Assembly (NCBI GenBank): GCA_030998225.1
Contig: JAPYXD010000704.1
Coordinates: 8,494,001 to 8,558,000, forward strand
Source: Diplolepis rosae
Taxonomy: Eukaryota > Arthropoda > Insecta > Hymenoptera > Diplolepididae
DNA: 64,000 nt
Direction: 5' to 3'
The stretch's first letter is position 1. Every line of letters starts with the position of its first letter. The notes below the pieces were generated by a model. That model saw nothing but the letters and a program-made list of their open reading frames with translations, was not told the DNA's origin and made no database searches. Shown here in pieces: positions 12,855 to 24,742 of the stretch. The translations under genes and the position numbers were made by a program.

Positions 12855-13415
12855 TTGAAAAACCCGACGAAAAAATTAGTACACATATTTGACTTTATAA
12901 CATCAGTTCTCGCAGACCAGTGTATTAACAGAGCTGAATGCCAGACTTGGCAACAAACTGACAGAAGTACGTTACGCACGGAAATAACAGACGCAGAAGA
13001 TTTTGCTGAACAGATTCGAGAACGCTTGCTTAAGCTTAAACCTCACTCTTTTACAGCCAAACAACAGTCGTATTTCTTCAAAAACCTTAAGGACACACTG
13101 AAAGAAGAAGAATTTCTTATCCTTTGTGATTTCGCTGAAAACTATTCCTTTGTAGTCCAGAATGCAGCTCAGTCATTTCATTGGAACAATGATCAAGCTA
13201 CCATTTTTACAGTGGTAAGTTATTATAAAAAGGACAATATACTAAAGCACCGCAGTCTTGCTATGTTATCAGACTGTTTGATACACACGCTGGTTTTGCG
13301 GATTCTGATTTTACGAAATGGTCTTTGGAGCGATACACTAAAAAAATATCATACAAGAATGAGAAATATCCACTTTCATACCCTAATGTTACTTTCAGGT
13401 TATGTAAATTCTTAA
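12855..13415 (+). pseudogene. fragment of an insect transposon-type protein
   Basis: An open frame of 186 codons contains ECQTWQQTDRSTLRTEI, SFTAKQQSYFFKNLK and the block DFAENYSFVVQNAAQSFHWNN followed by MLSDCLIHT. I recognise these blocks from a large family of uncharacterised insect and cnidarian mobile-element proteins; function unknown. The frame turns non-homologous after about residue 150, and a GTAAGT at about 13213 could be an old splice donor. No N-terminal or C-terminal partner is visible nearby, so I call it a remnant. Confidence 0.45.
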
Positions 13416-15950
13416 ACGCATTTTGCAAAATTCTTCTTTAAATAAGAAATTTTTCCAAAAGTAAAAAACTTTTGACAACCAACAATTTACTCAATTTCAT
13501 AAGGTAAAATGCACGCTGCGAAGAAATAAAGGGCCTAGGGGGGTACGCATGTAAAAGTTGCCCCGCAAGTATCAAGTTCATATTCCCGCCATAGATGAGC
13601 ACCCATATTACATAACATTTCTTCAAAGAATAACCTTAAAATTTAATTTTTGTGGGAGTTGTGGAGGGAGAAAGTAAAATAAAGAAAGTCATTTTTGTCG
13701 AAAACGACTGAACCGATTTTGATGGTCGAAGTATATGTTGTTGTCACCCATAAAACTACATGGAGAAAATAATTTGAAATTTTTTAAATAAAAAATAAGG
13801 GCAAAAATAATGTTTTCAAATTATTATTTGAAATGTTTGTTTATGTCACCGGAAATACACACGATTAAGTTATTTCCAATGATAACTCCACAGGTGTTGG
13901 CAGTCTAAAACTTGATATCTCCAAGCGGTGATTAATTATTTATTTTTGTCTTCTCTTGTTTTTTTTTTTATATTAATTTTGAATACTTACATTCGGGCTT
14001 GGAGTTTCTCGCGCCTCACTTCTTGGAAATAAAGATAAGTAGAAAATTATAGAAACATCAAATTTTCTAACTAATAATTTAAAGAACTTCAAATTTCGAA
14101 CACAACCATCCTAATTGAAAATATCTAATTATTTAAAGAATAATAAATTTTTGTTGAAAGTTGATTATAAAATACAGCTTTTGTCGCCGAGTGTGTAAAT
14201 TTTCAATTTTTTGCAGCAGGTATGAATTAAACTTGTTTTTCAGTAAATGTTACACGTACAGCAAACTTGATCAAATGAATTATTAAAATTGTTTGAAAAT
14301 GTTCTTCATAAGTCCTCAATATCACACGTACAATTTAAATTAACAATTAAAAATTTAATTAAACAACTGAAAATAAACGCATTTAGAATATAATCACTAT
14401 CTATCTATTATTCAATTATTCGATATAAAAATACTGTGCCGAAGAACACGACCAGACAATTCCAATGAATCTGATAATCACGGCTTATAATATTGGAATA
14501 CACTGTGATGGAAACAGCATGAAGCGACTTCAAATTCAGATAATAGAGCTATATATTTTTATTCGATTTGCATGAAGGATGTAAACATATACTCATCTGG
14601 ATTTTAATTTTACATTAATTTATTCTGAAACAATACCAAAACGCATTTGTTATTATGAATTTAATAATTTCACCCGCTAATAGAAAAAATTGTTTAAAAA
14701 GTAAAATATATAAGGAATATAAAACTTATTGAGCGGGATCATGGAAAATGTAATATCTTGGAAATGAAAATAAATAGAAAGTTCTAAAATAATAAAATTA
14801 TTCAATCAAGTGAAGAATAATAAATTCTTGTCGAAAATTAATTCTAAAATACAGCCTTTTCCTTAAATATCCCCAGGATATAAATTTTACAATAACTTAC
14901 TCATTTTTGTCACAATTAATTTTTGATGAAGATTGAAAAAAGTTAATTAGAAAACAAAAACTGTTGAGTTAGAAAGGAGAATTTTAGTAAAATATTAATT
15001 TAAAGTGTCATTGAAAATTTGAGGTGTTATACATATATATTCAGAACACGTGGTGCGATTCAAAACCTGGTAAGCCTATCTCAGAAATCTCCTTTTTTCT
15101 GTCGACATTCGATACCATCGTTGTAGTGCTGAAATTGTACTCAAAACTTTAAACGCGTTTTTCTCGAAACTCCTTTTTTCAACCGATTGATTTAAAATTT
15201 TGTGTGGACCTTAAGTATAATTCCCTCTACCGTCCCTACTATTTTAAAAAAACTGAACGCTTTGAAAAAAATTGGGCGAAATAATATCTTTTTTCCAGTT
15301 ACCATTTAAAAAGTTTGTTTTTCTTTTTGGTACCTACTATAATAACATTCTTAGTGATCGAGAAAATTGGTTTTATTTCTGTTTTAGATGAATGGGGGCT
15401 TTGAAATCATGCCAACTGCCTCAACCCTTTTTTTCACGAACATATTTAGAAGCCCATAACTTTTTAATTTTAATTTCCTTTGATTGAAGATATTTGTTGA
15501 TAGTTGGTTTCAGGATCCAAGGTTAATAAAAAGGTTTAAATTTTACGTAATCGGACGTTTTGACTCTGATCGGAGCCTTCATCAGTGATCTATTTTGAAT
15601 CTAAAAATTAAATTTTTTAATAGCGAATTAAAAAACTTTAATATAAATGCGTATTGTCATGATGGAGATTTTGCCGATTATGAGCATAGACAAATGAGAT
15701 TGATTATAAAAATAGGGTCGGAGGACTGAGACGAGGAAGTTAGTCCCAGGCAGGGCCAGCAACCTCTAATGGATGAGGTGTCCGCGTAGCTTATTTCATG
15801 TGCAGAGTTGTACGCGGCGCTAGTTGTTGAAAGCGGGCGGAGTGTGGCAAGGGAAACTGGCTTCGTATGAGTTCCGCCATTGTTATTTACTTTTACATTT
15901 TTATTTACTTATTTACTTTCTTTTAAAGTGCGGTTTTCTTTAAATTTTGA
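13416..15950. other. 2.5 kb without a recognisable gene; repeat-like
   Basis: AT-rich, frame-poor DNA. Near 15540-15600 the segment GATCGGAGCCTTCATCAGTGATC beside an AAACGTC-type motif resembles 3' ends of interspersed insect repeats. Segments near 13690-13760 and 15160-15230 read like repeat consensus. Nothing can be assigned firmly. Confidence 0.4.
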
Positions 15951-16048
15951 AATCAAAAGTAGTCTATCTACGCCCGTTTGTATCTTCCGTACCATTTCCA
16001 TTTTTTCATACAAATTAAATACATTTTTTTAATTATAAGGAATGAACT

Positions 16049-17190
16049 TTATTCAACGATATATTTTCCATTTTGTTCAATGATCTTTTGCCATCTTTCT
16101 AGTAACTTCATAATTCCACGCTCATAGAACTTCTGGTCTTTATCGGAAAAAAACTGAACCAAGTGCGATTTCACAGCTTCATCATCTTTGAAAGTTTTAC
16201 CATTCAAGAAGTTCTGCAAAGATCGAAATAAATAATAATCTGATAGTGGAAGGTCAGGGCTATACGGTGAATGTAAAATCACTTCCCAACCAAGCCTTAA
16301 TAATTTTTGTCGAATGACTAAAGATGTTTGCGGTGTAGCGTTGTCATGCTGAAAAATTACACCTTTAAGATTGACCAATTTTGGCCGTTTTTCTTTGACC
16401 GCTGCGTTCTATTTGTTCAGCTGACGTCAGTAGACATTCGAATTAATCGTTTTGTTCCTTGGAAGCAGCTCAAAAAATACCACACCTTTTCAATCCCACC
16501 AAACAGCTTTCGATGTTGTTTGTGGTGGTTCATCACGCTTGGACCATGATCGTTTTCGAACGATGTTATTCTAAACAATCCATTTTTCATCACCTGTGAT
16601 AATTCGTTTAAAAAAGGATCGAATTCATCTCGTTTAAGATGCAAATCAGAAGTGTTCATACGTTTTGTTAAGGTGGCTTGATCGTTTTTGAACAAAATTA
16701 CAGACTGCTCTGAAACTTAGAGATTATCTTAATAAAATATGCTAGATTCATTTGGAAAAAAGAAATACCGTGGTTGACGATGTCATTGCCGAAAAAATCG
16801 CTACCGAAAAAATGTCAGTTTAACACGTAGTCTTATGGGATTCCTCGTCAAAATCGGCGAAACTCCGGAAAAAATCACAAGTCCCCATAAATCAAATATA
16901 TACTAGTACTTTCGATTTCGAGAAATCATGTAACACGTGCCTCCACGGTGCCCCTCACTTCATACGACACCAAACGCTCAAACCACCTTAAATGAACTTC
17001 TTTCAATCCATGTGGAATCCAAATATCAAGTTTTTTAACAAGTCCAAGACGTTGTATATGACGGTCGATTGTTGATTTTGGTATTTTTAACATTTCTTTA
17101 ATCTCTTGCACAGTTACATGACGATCCGATTCAATTATGGCTTTGATTTTGTCATCATCAACTTAATTTGGCCGACCTGAACGTTGCTCA
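16049..17190 (-). pseudogene. mariner transposase, interrupted and frameshifted
   Basis: Minus-strand fragments in order: an HTH part (17111-16990) with MLKIPKSTIDRHIQRLGLVK and the WIPHGLKE block; a central part (16695-16610) with TSDLHLKRDEFDPF; and the C-terminal catalytic part (16378-16049) with VIFQHDNATPQTS, SPYSPDLPLSDYYLFRSL and LLERWQKIIEQNGKYI. These match the mariner DD34D transposase order. About 270 bases of unrelated sequence (about 16715-16990) lie between the HTH and central parts, and the region between the second and third parts is frameshifted, so no enzyme can be made. Confidence 0.8.
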
Positions 17191-17457
17191 TCTTTGAATG
17201 AAAAATCCCCAGAACGAAATTAATCAAAGCATTTTCGACACTGTCTGTCTTTTAAGGCTTACATGCAACACATGTACAGTACGCATACGTATTTTTAACT
17301 CAATGGGCAACCAACTGTTGGCTGTCCTGGGCTCGATACCCAGCGGAGTGGAAGCGTTGCTTTTTTCACGGAAAATTTGATGAATTTACATTGAAAAATT
17401 CAATCTAGTCTTAAATGACGTAAAATTAATTCTAAACACTCTTCTAATGATCGACAT

Positions 17458-18064
17458 TGTTCTGATGACTTGGCGTGGTCACACAGAGGCTCATCTATCA
17501 TAAGTATGGCGATACGCTGTGCACGTGAAATTAATCAGATGCACCTTTATATACTTTGCATAAATAAAAGTCTGGAGCGTGTTGAGATAAAATTAATATG
17601 TACTTTATTCAAATTATCTATAATATACATGAGCTTAGAGGAGTACTGCTCTACTTGACCGTTCGTCTATAACTGCTTTCCTTCAGAAGTAAAATTGCTT
17701 TGAAAAACGCTGAAAGGGAGACTTGAGTTTTCGACTATTACAAAATGTGTTTAACGGTACCTTTACAATGTCTCTAGGTGCGTCATAAAGTTCGAAGTAC
17801 AAATACAATTTTAATAGCTGTGATGGTAGGCTTAGAGTAAGGATTAGGAAAGGTCCGTCCGTTCACAGAAACTTGGGTTTCCCGTCGCATGTTATTTTAC
17901 AATTGTTCTTGACTCGATACTTTATGGGGATGATTTATACAATATAACAACTGAAAGCAATTGCACCTCTCCAGATGTTGGCATTTATGAATAAGTCTGA
18001 ACAGATCCTATTAATGCAAAGATCTTCAATTTTATAACTTAAACGCATACATGTTATCTTAACA
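17458..18064 (-). repeat. BEL/Pao 3' LTR
   Basis: 607 bp aligning throughout with 24016-24628. On the plus strand it opens TGTTCTGATGACTTGG and closes TTATCTTAACA, so the element-sense LTR is TGTTAAGATAA...CA. Confidence 0.93.
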
Positions 18065-18065
18065 T

Positions 18066-18076
18066 ACCGCCCGCCT
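18066..18076 (-). promoter_or_regulatory. polypurine tract of the BEL/Pao element
   Basis: Read on the minus strand, AAGGCGGGCGG lies a base upstream of the 3' LTR. It would prime plus-strand DNA synthesis. Confidence 0.6.
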
Positions 18077-18245
18077 TGAACGAGCTTCGTTCAAAATAAT
18101 ATTTATAACAATTTAATAAATGCTTTTATTATTGTTACAATTGCTAGTTTGATAAAAATTCAAACGTATATCAATAAGCGCTTAATGGATAACATATGTT
18201 CGAATCAGTTTCCAAATATTAAATGTAATCCTAAATTATGGGACA

Positions 18246-21200
18246 TTAGTCAACTGGAAGCGGCGCAACTCGCGTGATGCTTCGTTTGTATAAGCCTGAA
18301 CTTGCCTTCACTGTGACCACTCTCGTCGTGCCGTCTTTGCCTGGAAAGGCCTCGATAATCCTACCGAGAGGCCAGCGTAGCGATGGTACATGATCCTCCT
18401 TCAGCAATACGAGTGATCCAACTTTGATGTCTTCTGGCTTCTTCAGCTGCCATTTTGCTCTAGTCGTTAGCTGATTCAAATATTCTTTCGACCATCGCTT
18501 CCAGAAGTGCTCTTTCATAAATTGTATGTGTTCCCATACGGAGAGTCGATTGATTGGTGTGTCTGTATAATCGACTTCTGGTAAGCTCGTGAGCGCTTCG
18601 CCGATTAAAAAATGTGCTGGAGTAAGGGCTCGTAAATCGTTAGGATCTTGGGATATGGGTGTGATTGGGCGTGAATTGAGGATTGCTTCAATTTCGCATG
18701 TATAAGTGTTCAATTCTTCATAAGTGAACAATTTTTCTCCTACTACGCGGTAATAATGAAATTTAAACGACTTCACTGCCGCCTCCCACAAACCACCGAA
18801 GTGAGGCGATCGGGGAGGGGTAAAGTGCCAATTAATTCCCTTATTTGTCAAATATAATTTAACCAAATCATTGTGCGATTGCGATTTTAACAGTTTAGCA
18901 ATTTCTTCGATCTCATTGCGCGCTCCGACGAAATTTGTCGCGTTGTCTGAGTATAAATTCGTAGATAAACCACGTCTTGCAGAGAACCGTCGTAAACCGG
19001 CGATAAAAGCTTCTGTTGTTAAGTCCGAGATGAGTTCGATGTGAACGGCTCTCGTCGTGAAACACACAAAGATGCAAGCGTAAATTTTTACCCTTCCGCG
19101 ATTTCTGAATTTTCTCTCCTTCACGTAGAAGGGACCGCAGTAATCTAGACCCGTATTCAAAAATGGCCTGGATTGAGTCACTCTATTAGCAGGCAGATTG
19201 CCCATAAAGTATGAGCAATCAGTTGGTTTCGCCTTAAAGCAAGTCATACAATTTTTTATGACTTTCTTTGTTTCATTCTTACCGTTGAGCGGCCAGTATT
19301 TCGCTCTCACAGCATGCAGCGTAGCTTGCGTGCCACTGTGTAAATCAATCATATGGACATTCTGAATTATCAATTCGGTGACATGATGATTCTTAGATAA
19401 AACGAAAGGATGTTTTTCCGAGTATGGCAGAGAGGCATATTCCAGTCTGCCACCTACGCGAATCAATCCTTTATTGTCTAAAAATGGATTAAGCGCACGG
19501 AGTTGACTGTGTGAATCTACACGATTTGTTTTTGCCAATTGTTTCGCGTCATTTGAAAAGATTTCCTTTTGCGTAAGAATTAAAATAGTGTGTAATGCGC
19601 CATTCATTTCAGTAATTGTGATTGGCCCTGTAATACGAGTTTTTCTATTGAACCCGTTGTATTTGAAGCGTAAGATATAGGCTATTACCCGTTTTAATCT
19701 GTCAATTGACGAATACTTTGTTAATAAATCGACCTTCTGCGTCGCGAAGTGAATTACCTGCGTAGGTCGCACTTCAGGGATAGCCACGGTGTCGTGTTTT
19801 ATTAGATCGACCGGGGAGAGTCCGCGCGAAAGAATATCTGCAGGATTATCCTGTGTTGGCACGCTTCTCCAATGCATAGTGCTCGTGATCTCTCGAATTT
19901 CAGAGACTCGGTTTGCAACGAAAGTTTTGAGCCTATGAGGGTGCATGCTAATCCATTGCAAAGTGATTGACGAGTCAGACCACAGCCAGATGTCATTAAA
20001 TTCGAGCGTTGCTGCTTCTAGGACCGTCCGTATCAATCGTGCTAATAATAATGCTGCGCATAGTTCTAGTTTAGGTAGTGATATTGTTTTAAGCGGAGCA
20101 ACGCGATTTTTCGAGCATAATAGCGCAGTGAGGATCTTTCCGTCTTTATCGATTGAACGAAAGTAGATACAGCCGCCGTAAGCTTTCTCACTTGCGTCAC
20201 AAAACCCGTGTATTTCTATCCGCACCGCTTCTTTGATAATCACCTTTCGTGGAAATTTAATTTCATTTAGCGTAGGCAATCGATTTTTCAGATTAACCCA
20301 CGCGGTATGGATGTCCTGCGGAACAGATTCATCCCAATCCGTCTGACTTTGCCAAAGCAGCTGCATAATTAATTTTGCCGCTACGATCACCGGCCCGAGT
20401 AGACCTATCGGATCGTAAAGGCGTGCAATGTTCGAAAGAATTGTGCGTTTTGTAATTTTTTCATCAAATTTTTCAACAACTTTATACGTAATTACGTCAT
20501 TTATGCTATCCCATTGAATTCCTAATGCTTTCATTTCTGAATTATTCTCGTTTAGTAAATTTACGTTCGTGAGCGAATCAGGCAACGATTTGACAGCGTT
20601 TAGATCATTAGAGATCCATTTGCGCAAAGTAAAACCGCCCGCCTTGGTGAGACCAATCAGTTCGTCGCGTAGCTTGATTGCTTGCTTTACGGTATCCGTC
20701 CCGGTCAGGATATCATCAACGTAACAATCACGTTTAATAATTTGACTTGCGAGAGGAAAATTCATTTTTTCGTCGTCGGCTAGTTGATTTAATACGCGAG
20801 TCGCGGAGTGTGGGGCCGACGCACTGCCAAACAAAACCACCGGAATCGTGAACGTTTTCAAAACATCATTGACGTTCTCGCGCCACAGTACGAGTTGATA
20901 TTGCGCGTCATCCTGGTGAAGGTGTATTTGTTTATACATCTTTTCGATATCTGCAATTATCACGATCTGGCGTTCGCGGAATCGTATAGTGATGTCAAAG
21001 CTTCCGCTCTGTACTACGGCTCCGACCATTAAACAATCATTTAACGATATTCCTGTACTCGTCTTCGAAGATGCATTATTCACGATACGATACTTGGTCG
21101 TTGAGCTCGACTCCTTTCTAACACAGTGATACGGTAATACACAATGTCTTTCCTTGATATCGCGGTCTTCGATTGGCACCATATGCTTTAATTTAATAGA

Positions 21201-22097
21201 TTCGCGCATGTTCTCTACGTATTCGCGTTTTAATTCGGGATTCTTCTCTAATTTTCGTTCTAATGTATAGAATTGGCGTTCCGCGATTTTGCGCGATTCT
21301 CCCAATCTTTCGATTTTGTCATTGAACGGCAAACGCACTGTATACCGCCCTGTTTCTGGATCACGAATAGTAGTCTTTCTAAAATGCTGTTCAACTTTAA
21401 ATTCTTCTTCCGACAAAAATTTCCGATTATGTATTTCTTCGATTTCCCAAAATTTAGTGATTGATTTATGCAACGAGTTAAGTGCTAACATGCAGTGCGT
21501 AGGTTTGATTGATTGATCTGGTGCGTGAATTTTTCCTGCTAGTATCCAACCGAGCTTTGTTTTTTGCCACACCGCTGTGGACCCTGGTATTTTTTCTTGG
21601 CCGACACATAATAGGTGGAAAAATAATTCAATACCGATTAATGCATCGATTTGCTTTGGTTTGTTAAATTCGGGATCAGCTAGCGGCTTTCTTGATGGTA
21701 TATTAATACTGCGTTTATCTACGTATTCGTTCGGTAATTGATTGCAAATGCTAGGCAAGATGAGAAACTCGATCTGTTCTTTGTAGCCCGTGCATCGTGA
21801 AAGAATTTCGGTTTGTATTGAGTGCTTTACTCGCGTTTCTACTTGATTCAAGGTTTCTACCGGGATGTCGATGTGATTGCGTGGAAGTTCTAGTGATTTA
21901 GCGAACCGCTCAGTAATAAAGTTTGACTGTGCTCCGCTGTCTAGTAATACGCGGGCTTGCATTAATTTACCGTCTTTACCTTTGACATTTATGACAGCAG
22001 TTGATAGTATCAATTGAGGTGACACGATCGCGTTATGAGCTTTATACGCTAGTGCGTTGAAGCTTGTGCTTGAGGCTTCTGATTGCGCGTTATTATC
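18246..22097 (-). CDS. pol: BEL/Pao Pol polyprotein (protease, RT, RNase H, integrase)
   Basis: About 1280 open codons on the minus strand. No ATG is needed at 22025 (the codon there is GTG); the frame reads open upstream to about the gag stop. Domains in order: retropepsin-like protease with LLDSGAQSNFIT (residues 26-37 from 22025), RT with the BEL-type YVDDILTG (about 435) and VVLFGSASAPHSATR, RNase H with HGFCDASEKAYGGCIYF (about 625), the HHCC integrase zinc domain ending CMTCFKAKP, integrase core LDYCGPF, SDNATNFVG and SPHFGGLWEAAVKS, and a C-terminal DUF5641-like region ending near RVAPLPVD. Length is normal. It lies in the -1 frame relative to gag. Confidence 0.93.
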   Translation of the reverse strand, partial: DNNAQSEASSTSFNALAYKAHNAIVSPQLILSTAVINVKGKDGKLMQARVLLDSGAQSNFITERFAKSLELPRNHIDIPVETLNQVETRVKHSIQTEILSRCTGYKEQIEFLILPSICNQLPNEYVDKRSINIPSRKPLADPEFNKPKQIDALIGIELFFHLLCVGQEKIPGSTAVWQKTKLGWILAGKIHAPDQSIKPTHCMLALNSLHKSITKFWEIEEIHNRKFLSEEEFKVEQHFRKTTIRDPETGRYTVRLPFNDKIERLGESRKIAERQFYTLERKLEKNPELKREYVENMRESIKLKHMVPIEDRDIKERHCVLPYHCVRKESSSTTKYRIVNNASSKTSTGISLNDCLMVGAVVQSGSFDITIRFRERQIVIIADIEKMYKQIHLHQDDAQYQLVLWRENVNDVLKTFTIPVVLFGSASAPHSATRVLNQLADDEKMNFPLASQIIKRDCYVDDILTGTDTVKQAIKLRDELIGLTKAGGFTLRKWISNDLNAVKSLPDSLTNVNLLNENNSEMKALGIQWDSINDVITYKVVEKFDEKITKRTILSNIARLYDPIGLLGPVIVAAKLIMQLLWQSQTDWDESVPQDIHTAWVNLKNRLPTLNEIKFPRKVIIKEAVRIEIHGFCDASEKAYGGCIYFRSIDKDGKILTALLCSKNRVAPLKTISLPKLELCAALLLARLIRTVLEAATLEFNDIWLWSDSSITLQWISMHPHRLKTFVANRVSEIREITSTMHWRSVPTQDNPADILSRGLSPVDLIKHDTVAIPEVRPTQVIHFATQKVDLLTKYSSIDRLKRVIAYILRFKYNGFNRKTRITGPITITEMNGALHTILILTQKEIFSNDAKQLAKTNRVDSHSQLRALNPFLDNKGLIRVGGRLEYASLPYSEKHPFVLSKNHHVTELIIQNVHMIDLHSGTQATLHAVRAKYWPLNGKNETKKVIKNCMTCFKAKPTDCSYFMGNLPANRVTQSRPFLNTGLDYCGPFYVKERKFRNRGRVKIYACIFVCFTTRAVHIELISDLTTEAFIAGLRRFSARRGLSTNLYSDNATNFVGARNEIEEIAKLLKSQSHNDLVKLYLTNKGINWHFTPPRSPHFGGLWEAAVKSFKFHYYRVVGEKLFTYEELNTYTCEIEAILNSRPITPISQDPNDLRALTPAHFLIGEALTSLPEVDYTDTPINRLSVWEHIQFMKEHFWKRWSKEYLNQLTTRAKWQLKKPEDIKVGSLVLLKEDHVPSLRWPLGRIIEAFPGKDGTTRVVTVKASSGLYKRSITRVAPLPVD

Positions 22098-22123
22098 CTG
22101 ACTGCATCGCGAACTTGATTCCC

Positions 22124-23170
22124 TTATGTTTTATCAGCGCGTTCTTTGATTCTAAGTTTCTTGAAATTTTCACACGTATAAATTCTATGCGTTCCTTTGC
22201 AAATCAGACATGAATTTGATGATTGCGCGAGCGCACACACTTGTTTTTTGAAAGAACTTGGTTTTGCAACCGGCACGGGAGATTTATTAGCGAGACTGAT
22301 ATTAGTTACTTGAAGGATTTGGCAGCGTTTTTCTAAAAATGCTGAGAATTCCCTCATAGTCGGCATGTTCGTGCCAGTGATGGTTTTCTCCCACTCTTGA
22401 TGAGCAGCGCGATCCAATTTTGCCGTAAACGAATGAATTAGTAACGTATCCCAGTGATTTGTAGGTTCACCTAGTGATTTAAGAGCGCGTAAGTGTGTAT
22501 TAATCGAGTCAATGAATTTACGAAGTTCTGACGCGGACTCCTTGCCGAGAGTCGGCAAGTCCATCAAAGTGCGAACATGCTTTTGAATGATTACGCGTTT
22601 GTTATCATACCGATCTTTTAATAATTGTAATGCAACTTCGTAATTTTCTCCAGTCAACTCGAGTGAACTTATAATTTCTTCTGCCTCTTCCTTTAAGCAA
22701 TTCTTTAAATAATATAATTTTTGGATTTCACTTAACCCTGAATTTTCATGCACCATTGAAATGAAGTGATTATAAAAGGACAACCATTTATCAAATGCAC
22801 CGTTAAATGTCGTGAGTTCAATCCGCGGCAGCCGAATTTGAGCAGCGTCGACTGTGCTGTGTGCATTTATAGCTTGAGGTCTTTGTGTAATTTCACGAGT
22901 TTCCGACAAATCATGAGCGCGGCTTGTGATTTCATAAAATTGCTTCTCGAACTCATCATAATCTCGCGTCGGCGTTCCCGTGATCTCTTCGATTTGGTTT
23001 GTAAGTGATTCAAATTCATCTAAAGTTGTCTCGATTTTCGTTAGCCGTATTCTAATTTCCGTTTTCTTCGTTTGATTCTGTGGATCGTTTATAAAATGCG
23101 TGAATTTAGTGAGTTTAGTTTTTAGTAACCCTCTCTGGGCCTTCAACGTCTTAGCTAAATCTTCTGGCAT
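22124..23170 (-). CDS. gag: BEL/Pao Gag (DUF1759 family) with zinc knuckle
   Basis: 348 codons starting at an ATG preceded by the leader. The N-terminal third is coiled-coil-like and charged. The centre has the DUF1759 signature LPRIELTTFNGAFDKWLSFYN (start near residue 112) and LYYLKNCLKEEAEE. The C-terminus has a short Cys/His knuckle (CLICKGTHRIYTC). The TAA at 22124-22126 is followed by pol in the -1 frame. The overlap is only a few bases, including GATAAAACATAA. No canonical slippery heptamer is obvious. Confidence 0.9.
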   Translation of the reverse strand: MPEDLAKTLKAQRGLLKTKLTKFTHFINDPQNQTKKTEIRIRLTKIETTLDEFESLTNQIEEITGTPTRDYDEFEKQFYEITSRAHDLSETREITQRPQAINAHSTVDAAQIRLPRIELTTFNGAFDKWLSFYNHFISMVHENSGLSEIQKLYYLKNCLKEEAEEIISSLELTGENYEVALQLLKDRYDNKRVIIQKHVRTLMDLPTLGKESASELRKFIDSINTHLRALKSLGEPTNHWDTLLIHSFTAKLDRAAHQEWEKTITGTNMPTMREFSAFLEKRCQILQVTNISLANKSPVPVAKPSSFKKQVCALAQSSNSCLICKGTHRIYTCENFKKLRIKERADKT

Positions 23171-23729
23171 TTTGAACCTTAATCAATAAACCCTAGACTT
23201 ACGAAATTGAAACAAGGAATAGGAACGTAAGGATAGTTTTACGAACTTACTCAGATTAGATTGACGTGTAGTTGCGTTGATCACTGCTTAGCTGTTGGCT
23301 GCTTCGGATGCCCTGTCGATGGCTGCCTCGTATCGTATTGCGTCCTTTTCTTTGCTTGATTTAAGACTAGATTGATGTGTAGTCAAGTTGATCACTGCTT
23401 GGCTGTTGGCTGCCTTGGTCGTCCTTCCGATGGTTTGACTTGAATTTGCGTATAATATTCATATTCCTTGATTTCTTGAAATTTGCATATGGTCTCACCT
23501 TTAAGAGTTCGTATATTTGCTTTGAATCGTGAAGTCTTCGAATAGTTTCACATTTAAAAGGTTCGTGTATTTTGATTTGAGTTCTTAAGTTTTCGAATAA
23601 TTTCACATTTAACAGTTCGTATATATTTGATTTGACTCATTAAATTTGCGTATAATTTTCACGTTGAATTTGTCGAACGGTATATTGGCTTTACGTATCG
23701 TTTGTCGATGTCGCAGACGTATATTTGAA

Positions 23730-23930
23730 TTACACTTAACTTGGAATTCACACTTGATTTGAACTCACATTTGAATTGAATTCACACTTGATTCGAATTT
23801 ACACTTGATTCGAATTTACACTTGATCTGAATTCACACTTGATTTGAATTCACACTTGATTCGAAATTACACTTGATCTGAATTCACACTTGATTTGAAT
23901 TCACACTTCATTTGAATTCACACTTGATTC
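23730..23930. repeat. degenerate ~18-bp tandem repeat in the BEL leader
   Basis: About ten copies of ACACTTGATTTGAATTC-like units with C/T and G/A variants lie in the 5' leader between primer site and gag. An imperfect longer duplication (GATCACTGCTTRGCTGTTGG at about 23279 and 23389) lies nearer to gag. Confidence 0.85.
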
Positions 23931-23995
23931 TCGACACCGATTAATTTCATTGATCTTTGCCAATCGTACTCCAGAGTATAACTTTATTTGCCGTA

Positions 23996-24012
23996 TCCGG
24001 CTCGAAGGACCA
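23996..24012 (-). promoter_or_regulatory. primer-binding site for tRNA-Tyr
   Basis: The plus strand reads TCCGGCTCGAAGGACCA, identical to the 3' end of insect tRNA-Tyr including CCA as I know it. On the element strand this is the complementary primer site, three bases inside the 5' LTR. Confidence 0.85.
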
Positions 24013-24015
24013 ATA

Positions 24016-24628
24016 TGTTATGCTGACTTGGCGTGATCACACAGAGGCTCATCTATCATGAGTATGGCGATACGCTGTGCACGTGAAATTAATCAGATGC
24101 ACCTTTATATACTTTGCATAAATAAAACTCTGGAGCATATTTTGATAAAATTAATATGTAATTTATTCAAGTAGTGTATAAGGAGTATACATGAGCTTAG
24201 AGGAGGACTGCTCTATTTGACCGTTCGACTATAACTAACCTTTCCTTCAGAAGTAAAATCGCTTTGAAAAACGCTGAAAGGGAGACTTGAGTTTTCGACT
24301 ATTACAAAATGTGTTTAACGGTACCTTTACAATGTCTCTAGGTGCGTCCTAAAGTTCGAAGTACAAATATAATTTTAATAGCTGTGATGGTAGGCTTAGA
24401 GTAAGGATTAGGAAAGGTCCGTTCGTTCACGGAAACTTGGGTTTCCCGTCGCATGTTATTTTACAATTGTTCTCGGCTCGATACTTTATGGGGGTGATTT
24501 ATACAATATAACAACTGAAAGCAATTGCACCTCTCCAGATGTTGGCATTTGTGAAGAAGTCTGAACAAATCCTATTAACGCAAAGATATTCAATTTTATA
24601 GCTTAAACGCATACATGTTATCTTAACA
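24016..24628 (-). repeat. BEL/Pao 5' LTR
   Basis: 613 bp, homologous to 17458-18064 along its length, bounded inside by the primer site and outside by GACAT. Confidence 0.93.
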
Positions 24629-24742
24629 GACATAATCGACTGAAATGATTTGGAAAAATTAGTAGACTATCCTTTATCAAAGTGACATGTTTGATAACAT
24701 GTTTGCTATTATATTGACCCAAATTCATAGAATTATTTTCAT

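Larger units (their letters stand above)
17453..24633 (-). mobile_element. BEL/Pao LTR retrotransposon with both LTRs and 5-bp target duplication
   Basis: A complete element on the minus strand: LTR 24628-24016, tRNA-Tyr primer site, gag (DUF1759 type), pol (protease, RT, RNase H, integrase, DUF5641), polypurine tract, LTR 18064-17458. The 5-bp sequence GACAT flanks both ends (17453-17457 and 24629-24633), the duplication length usual for BEL/Pao. The LTRs differ by a few percent with small indels, so the insertion is not brand new although both large frames are still open. The only clear defect is the gag/pol frame change. Confidence 0.95.

Noticed and set aside
23730..23930. CRISPR-like array of short repeats
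   Set aside because: Repeats are contiguous without unique spacers and lie in a retrotransposon leader; a eukaryotic tandem repeat.
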